From positions 1-43,502 of the forward strand of contig JAIXTY010000045.1 of the NCBI GenBank assembly GCA_027483705.1: 43,502 nucleotides of DNA, written 5' to 3'. The stretch is from Rubrivivax sp. Its GTDB lineage: Bacteria > Pseudomonadota > Gammaproteobacteria > Burkholderiales > Burkholderiaceae_C. The position numbers were made by a program, and so were the translations under genes. This document shows positions 39,841 through 43,502 of the stretch, one piece after another; position 1 is the stretch's first letter; every line of letters begins with the position of its first letter. Under the pieces are notes generated by a model, which was given only the letters and a program-made list of their open reading frames with translations, made no database searches and had not been told where the DNA came from.

Positions 39841-41240
39841 CGCCGCGCTCGCTGGTCGCGCGGCTGATCGCCTGGCAGGCCGTGGCCATGGGCCTGGCCT
39901 GGGTGGCGCTGACGGTCTGGCTCGTCAACACGATGAGCGCGATCGGCAACGGCGACCTCGACCGGCGCATGTACACGCTGGCACAGACACTGGCCGAGGC
40001 CGCCAGCGCCGCCGGGCCCGACGCCGACCGGATGCGGCAGCGGCTGGCGGCCGCCGAGCGCATCTTCATCGACGGCGTGATCCGCGGCCTGGACTCGGGC
40101 GAGGACTATGTCGCCACCTACCAGGTCTGGTCGCGTGACGGCACGCTGCTGCACCGTTCGGCCGGCGCGCCGCGGCAGGCCATGGCGCGCAACGACGGCG
40201 AGTTTGCGCAACGCGAGATCGAAGGCCGGTCGTTCCGCACCGTCGCGGCCCAGAGCAGCGACGGCAGCGTGCGCGTGGACATCGGCGAGGACGAGCGGCT
40301 GCGCTGGTCGTCGCTGTGGCCGATGCTGCGCATCATCGGCCTGGCTCAGCTGATGATCCTGTTCTGGGTGCTGGCGATCACGTGGCTGGCCGCGCGCGGC
40401 GGCTTCCGGCCGCTGGTGGCCCTGGCCACGCAACTGGGCCACCGGCAGCCGGGCGACCTGACCCCGCTGCGCGACGCGCCGCGCTACCGCGAGCTGACGC
40501 CCATCGTCGACGAGCTGAACGGCCTGCTGGCCCGAGAGAGCTCGCGGCTCGAAACGGAACGCGGCTTCCTGGCCGATGCCGCGCACGAACTGCGCACGCC
40601 GCTGGCCGCCGTGGCCGCGCAGGCGCACCTGCTGGCCCACACCACCGATCCGGCGCATCGGCAGATCGCCGCGGCCGAGCTCCAGCAGGGCATCGACCGC
40701 GCTTCGCACCTGCTGAGCCAGCTGCTGACCATGGCCCGGCTCGAGTCCGGCCACTCCGGCGGGGCCGCGGAACTGCTGGACGTGGCGGAGTTCTGCCGCC
40801 GGCGCGTGGCGCAGGTCTCGGCGCTGGCGCGCAGCCGCGGCGTGACCCTCTCGCTCGAGGCGCCGGAGCGGCTGGTGGCGCAGATCCAGCGCGCGGGCTT
40901 CGGCTCGATCCTCGACAACCTGGTGGACAACGCCATCCGCTACACGCCGGCGGGCGGCCAGGTGCTGGTGCGGCTGTCGGGCGCCGACGACGGCTTCAAG
41001 CTCGAGGTGCTCGACGACGGCCCCGGCATCGCGCCCGAGCTGCGCGCGAAGGTGTTCGAACGCTTCTACCGCGTGCCGGGCTCCGAGCAGCCGGGCAGCG
41101 GGCTGGGGCTGGCGATCGTGAAGCGGCTGGTCGACACGCAACGGGCGACGCTGGCCATCGTCGAGGGCCTTCGGGGCCTGGGCATCGGCTTCGAGATCCG
41201 CTTTTCCACGGGCCACTCGCGCCCGCGTGACCCGGGCTAG
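39837..41240 (+). CDS. QseC-like sensor histidine kinase
   Basis: A 467-residue kinase starting at the GTG overlapping the regulator's TGA. Two membrane helices (about residues 12-33 and 163-185) enclose a roughly 130-residue periplasmic sensor with LDRRMYTLAQTLAEAA and VWSRDGTLLHRSAGAP, as in the 2CSK_N domain of QseC/TctE kinases. A HAMP-like linker is followed by His250 in AAHELRTPL, N-box DNLVDNAIRYTP and G boxes DDGPGI and GSGLGLAIV. It converges with a LysR gene, whose stop overlaps its own by the shared CTAG. Confidence 0.92.
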   Translation: MTPRSLVARLIAWQAVAMGLAWVALTVWLVNTMSAIGNGDLDRRMYTLAQTLAEAASAAGPDADRMRQRLAAAERIFIDGVIRGLDSGEDYVATYQVWSRDGTLLHRSAGAPRQAMARNDGEFAQREIEGRSFRTVAAQSSDGSVRVDIGEDERLRWSSLWPMLRIIGLAQLMILFWVLAITWLAARGGFRPLVALATQLGHRQPGDLTPLRDAPRYRELTPIVDELNGLLARESSRLETERGFLADAAHELRTPLAAVAAQAHLLAHTTDPAHRQIAAAELQQGIDRASHLLSQLLTMARLESGHSGGAAELLDVAEFCRRRVAQVSALARSRGVTLSLEAPERLVAQIQRAGFGSILDNLVDNAIRYTPAGGQVLVRLSGADDGFKLEVLDDGPGIAPELRAKVFERFYRVPGSEQPGSGLGLAIVKRLVDTQRATLAIVEGLRGLGIGFEIRFSTGHSRPRDPG

Positions 41241-42166
41241 CGCGCCCGCTCCGTCAACGCCGCGCGCACGAACTCGCCGAAGGCCCTGACCTTGGCCGAG
41301 TGCTGCCGCTGGGCCGGGCTCACCAGGTGCATGGGCAGCGGCGGTGTCTGCCAGTCGGGCATCAGCGTGACGAGTTCACCCGAGGCCAGCTCGGCGTCGA
41401 ACAGCCAGTCGGGCGAGTAGCCGATGCCGCGCCCGGCCAGCACCGCGGCGCGGATGACCTCGCTGCTGTTGGTCTGCAGCCGCCCCTTCACGCGCACCGT
41501 GCGCTCGGTGCCCGGTGGCTCGCTCGCGCCCGGGCCGGCGACGAAGGCCCACTGGTCGCGCGTGGCGAGCTCGGTGTAGACGAGGCAGTCGTGCGCCGCC
41601 AGTTCGTCCGGGTGGCGCGGCGGCTTGGGGCCCTTGCGCTGCAGCCGGCGCACGAGGTCGCGGTGCGCCACCAGGCGCCGCTGCGTGGTGCCGATGCGCT
41701 GCGCGACGAGGCTGCTGTCGGCCAGGTGGCCCACGCGCAGCGCCACGTCCAGCCCCTGCTCGACGAGGTCGACGAACCCGTCGGCCAGGCGCAGGTCGAT
41801 GCGCACCTCGGGGTGGTGGTCGAGGAAGTCGTGCACCACCGGCAGCAGCTTCAGCCGGCCGAAGCCCACCGAGGCCGCCACGCGCAGCCAGCCGCTCAGC
41901 CGCTGCTGGCCCGCGCGCAGCGCCGACTCGGCCTCGGCCACCTCGGCCACCAGCCGGCGCGCCTGCTCGAAGTAGCGCTCGCCTTCCTCCGTGAGGCCCA
42001 GCGAACGTGTCGTGCGGCCCAGCAGCCGCGCACCCAGCGCGCGCTCCAGCGCGGCCACCTGCTTGCTCACGGCGCTCTGCGTGGCGCCCATCTCGCGCGC
42101 CACCGCCGAGAAGCTGCCCGCCTCGACGACGCGCACAAAGGTCTGCATGGCGGTGAGGCGGTCCAT
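41237..42166 (-). CDS. LysR family transcriptional regulator
   Basis: A 309-residue LysR protein starting at the ATG of MDRLTAMQTFVRVVEAGSFSAVA; longer upstream frames would use the divergent gap. The helix-turn-helix is typical (FSAVAREMGATQSAVSKQVAALERALG), and the effector domain belongs to the common DmlR/AaeR-like group (LRVAASVGFGRLKLLPVVHDFLDHHPEV). It is divergent from the SDR gene at 42286, which it probably regulates together with the following carboxymuconolactone decarboxylase-family gene. Confidence 0.92.
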   Translation of the reverse strand: MDRLTAMQTFVRVVEAGSFSAVAREMGATQSAVSKQVAALERALGARLLGRTTRSLGLTEEGERYFEQARRLVAEVAEAESALRAGQQRLSGWLRVAASVGFGRLKLLPVVHDFLDHHPEVRIDLRLADGFVDLVEQGLDVALRVGHLADSSLVAQRIGTTQRRLVAHRDLVRRLQRKGPKPPRHPDELAAHDCLVYTELATRDQWAFVAGPGASEPPGTERTVRVKGRLQTNSSEVIRAAVLAGRGIGYSPDWLFDAELASGELVTLMPDWQTPPLPMHLVSPAQRQHSAKVRAFGEFVRAALTERAR

Positions 42167-42209
42167 CGGCGTGCTTTCAGTCCTGATGGGAATGAATGTT
42201 AGGCCTTCC

Positions 42210-42223
42210 GCCGGTCTACCGGC
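42210..42223. promoter_or_regulatory. Palindrome in the LysR/SDR gap
   Basis: GCCGGT-CT-ACCGGC, perfect 6-base arms, lies mid-gap between the divergent LysR and SDR genes, a reasonable place for an operator. AGGCC and GGCCT flank it loosely. Confidence 0.35.
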
Positions 42224-42285
42224 ATGGCCTGGAAGCAATCAGAGTTCGCTCCATCGCAACCCGTTCACCCCACCCGGAGCCCACC

Positions 42286-43035
42286 ATGAACCCACCCGTC
42301 GTCCTCGTCACCGGTGCCCTCACCGGCATCGGCCGCGCCACCGCGCTGGCCTTCGCCCGCCAGGGCGCCCGACTCGTCGTCAGCGGCCGCCGCGACGACG
42401 CCGGCCTCGCACTGGCCGCCGAGCTGCGCGCCCTGGGCGCCCAGGCCGAGTTCCTGCGCGCCGACGTGCGCGTCGAAGCCGAAGTGCGCAGCCTCGTCGA
42501 GCAGACGGTCGAGCGCTTCGGCCGCCTGGACGTGGCCGTCAACAACGCCGGCACCGAAGGCCAGCTCGGGCCCATCACCGGCCAGAGCGTCGACAACTAC
42601 ACCGCCACCTTCGAGACCAACGTGCTGGGCACGCTGCTGGCGCTGAAGCACGAGATGCGCGTGATGCTCAGGCAGGGCGCGGGCGCCATCGTGAACCTCT
42701 CGTCGGTGGCCGGCCAGGTGGGCATCGCCGGGGCCTCGGTCTATGCCGCCAGCAAGCACGCCGTCGAGGGCCTGACCAAGAGCGCCGCGCTCGAAGGCGC
42801 GGCCAGCGGGGTGCGTGTGAACGCCGTCGCCCCCGGGCCCGTGGCTACCGAGATGCTGGACCGCTTCACCGGCGGCGACGAAGCCGCCAAGGCCGGCTTC
42901 CTGGCCTCCATTCCGGCGCGCCGGGCGGCCACGCCCGACGAGATCGCCCAGACCGTCGTCTTCCTCGCCAGCGATGCGGCGCGCTACCTCACGGGGCAGA
43001 GCGTCACCGTCGACGGCGGCTACACCGCGCAGTAA
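42286..43035 (+). CDS. Short-chain dehydrogenase/reductase
   Basis: A 249-residue classical SDR: cofactor motif TGALTGIG (residues 9-16), NNAG (86-89), catalytic Ser139/140, Tyr153 and Lys157 (SVYAASK), and the C-terminal LTGQSVTVDGGY typical of the family. The basic GRRDDAG after the second strand favours NADP(H). The ATG follows GGAG at appropriate distance. Substrate cannot be told from sequence. It is divergent from the LysR gene, and the next gene on the same strand starts 38 bases later. Confidence 0.93.
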   Translation: MNPPVVLVTGALTGIGRATALAFARQGARLVVSGRRDDAGLALAAELRALGAQAEFLRADVRVEAEVRSLVEQTVERFGRLDVAVNNAGTEGQLGPITGQSVDNYTATFETNVLGTLLALKHEMRVMLRQGAGAIVNLSSVAGQVGIAGASVYAASKHAVEGLTKSAALEGAASGVRVNAVAPGPVATEMLDRFTGGDEAAKAGFLASIPARRAATPDEIAQTVVFLASDAARYLTGQSVTVDGGYTAQ

Positions 43036-43073
43036 CCCCCACCCCACCGACCCCGACTGAAGGAGCACACGCC

Positions 43074-43502
43074 ATGAACACGATCCAAGTCCCGACCCGC
43101 GACCAGGTGTCCCCCGCCAACCAGGCCCTCTTCGACCAGCTGAAGAAGGGCCTGGGCATGGTGCCCAACCTGTACGCCACGCTCGCGCTGTCCGAGCACG
43201 CGCTGGGCAACTACCTGGCCTTCCAGAACGCGAAGAGCAGCATCACCGGCAAGGCCCGCGAAGTGGTGAACCTCGTGGTCAGCCAGGTCAACGGCTGCCA
43301 GTATTGCCTGGCGGCGCACACCGTTATCGGCGGCATGGTGGGCTTCAAGCCCGAGCAGATCATCGAGATCCGCCGCGGCGGCGCCAGCTGGGAGCCGAAG
43401 CTCGACGCGCTGGCCAAGCTCGTGAAGAACATCGCCAGCGAGCGCGGCCATGCCGACCCGGCCCGCGTGCAGGCCTTCTTCGACGCCGGCTGGACGCCCG
43501 AG
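43074..43502 (+). CDS. Carboxymuconolactone decarboxylase/AhpD-like protein (cut at window end)
   Basis: 143 codons are visible from the ATG at 43074 (preceded by AAGGAG) to the window end. The AhpD-like core is present: a Cys-x-x-Cys pair (C75 and C78) followed by His82 in NGCQYCLAAH, the arrangement used in the peroxidase-type members of the CMD family, and KAREVVNLVVSQ before it. Proteins of this group reduce alkyl hydroperoxides or recycle peroxiredoxins; others are uncharacterised. The frame is open at the window edge, so the 3' end is missing. It is downstream of the SDR gene, probably in one operon under the divergent LysR. Confidence 0.88.
   Translation, partial: MNTIQVPTRDQVSPANQALFDQLKKGLGMVPNLYATLALSEHALGNYLAFQNAKSSITGKAREVVNLVVSQVNGCQYCLAAHTVIGGMVGFKPEQIIEIRRGGASWEPKLDALAKLVKNIASERGHADPARVQAFFDAGWTPE

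Noticed and set aside
1..43502. CRISPR arrays, tRNA or rRNA genes, phage or plasmid replication genes
   Set aside because: No regularly spaced short repeats, cloverleaf-like sequences, rRNA signatures, integrases or replication proteins were recognised on either strand.

Overview
The window is about 43.5 kb of dense, very GC-rich DNA with strong G/C third-position bias, short intergenic gaps and many 4-base ATGA/GTGA gene overlaps. Gene families (NodT/RND efflux sets, MipA/OmpV, DUF1203, many LysR and OmpR regulators) fit a free-living betaproteobacterium of the Burkholderiales, in the broad Rubrivivax/Leptothrix/Roseateles area. That placement is inference from gene content and composition. 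No tRNA, rRNA, CRISPR array, complete insertion sequence or phage gene was seen.

Layout. 1-2346: 5'-complete but C-terminally cut VCBS-repeat lipoprotein (minus). 2569-10845: five-gene minus-strand efflux operon (NodT outer-membrane factor, RND adaptor, RND pump, NmrA-like reductase, MATE pump), divergent from a TetR repressor at 10911-11573 with a palindromic operator over the operon -35. 11574-15486: an OmpR-type two-component pair and a Tat/lipoprotein serine hydrolase, enclosed by a 96%-identical direct repeat of the tetR 3' end. 15840-20687: DUF1203 protein, LysR with a DoxX/GST/nitroreductase detoxification operon, a second LysR and a small secreted protein. 20738-24656: minus-strand chain EamA, MFS, ECF sigma factor, PaaI thioesterase, preceded by a small secreted protein. 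24860-28630: a NarX/NarL-type kinase and regulator split by a flavin reductase, then a tautomerase. 28736-32295: GH74-like lipoprotein, HAD phosphatase and cupin, with an HxlR remnant and a secreted protein on the other strand. 33269-38980: six-gene MipA/Atp10-like/ABC exporter/outer-membrane factor operon, divergent from a QseBC-like two-component system (39184-41240). 41237-43502: LysR divergent from an SDR and a carboxymuconolactone decarboxylase-family gene that runs off the end.

The most interesting material is in the non-coding and duplicated DNA. (1) A 165-167 bp element occurs three times (11638, 15536, 24661), each ending in a TCTGTCG..CGACAGA-type palindrome. (2) Perfect versions of that palindrome sit exactly 34 bp before the start codons of both the NarX-like kinase and its probable partner regulator, each with a -10-like GCACA(A/C)T at the same offset, suggesting leaderless, activator-dependent promoters. 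(3) An 11-bp-period CTTCAT-N5-CTTCAT repeat lies about 56-57 bp before both the MipA gene and the distant GH74-like gene, linking them to the QseB-like regulator. (4) The tetR-tail duplication appears to have brought a two-component/hydrolase island with different codon use into the locus.
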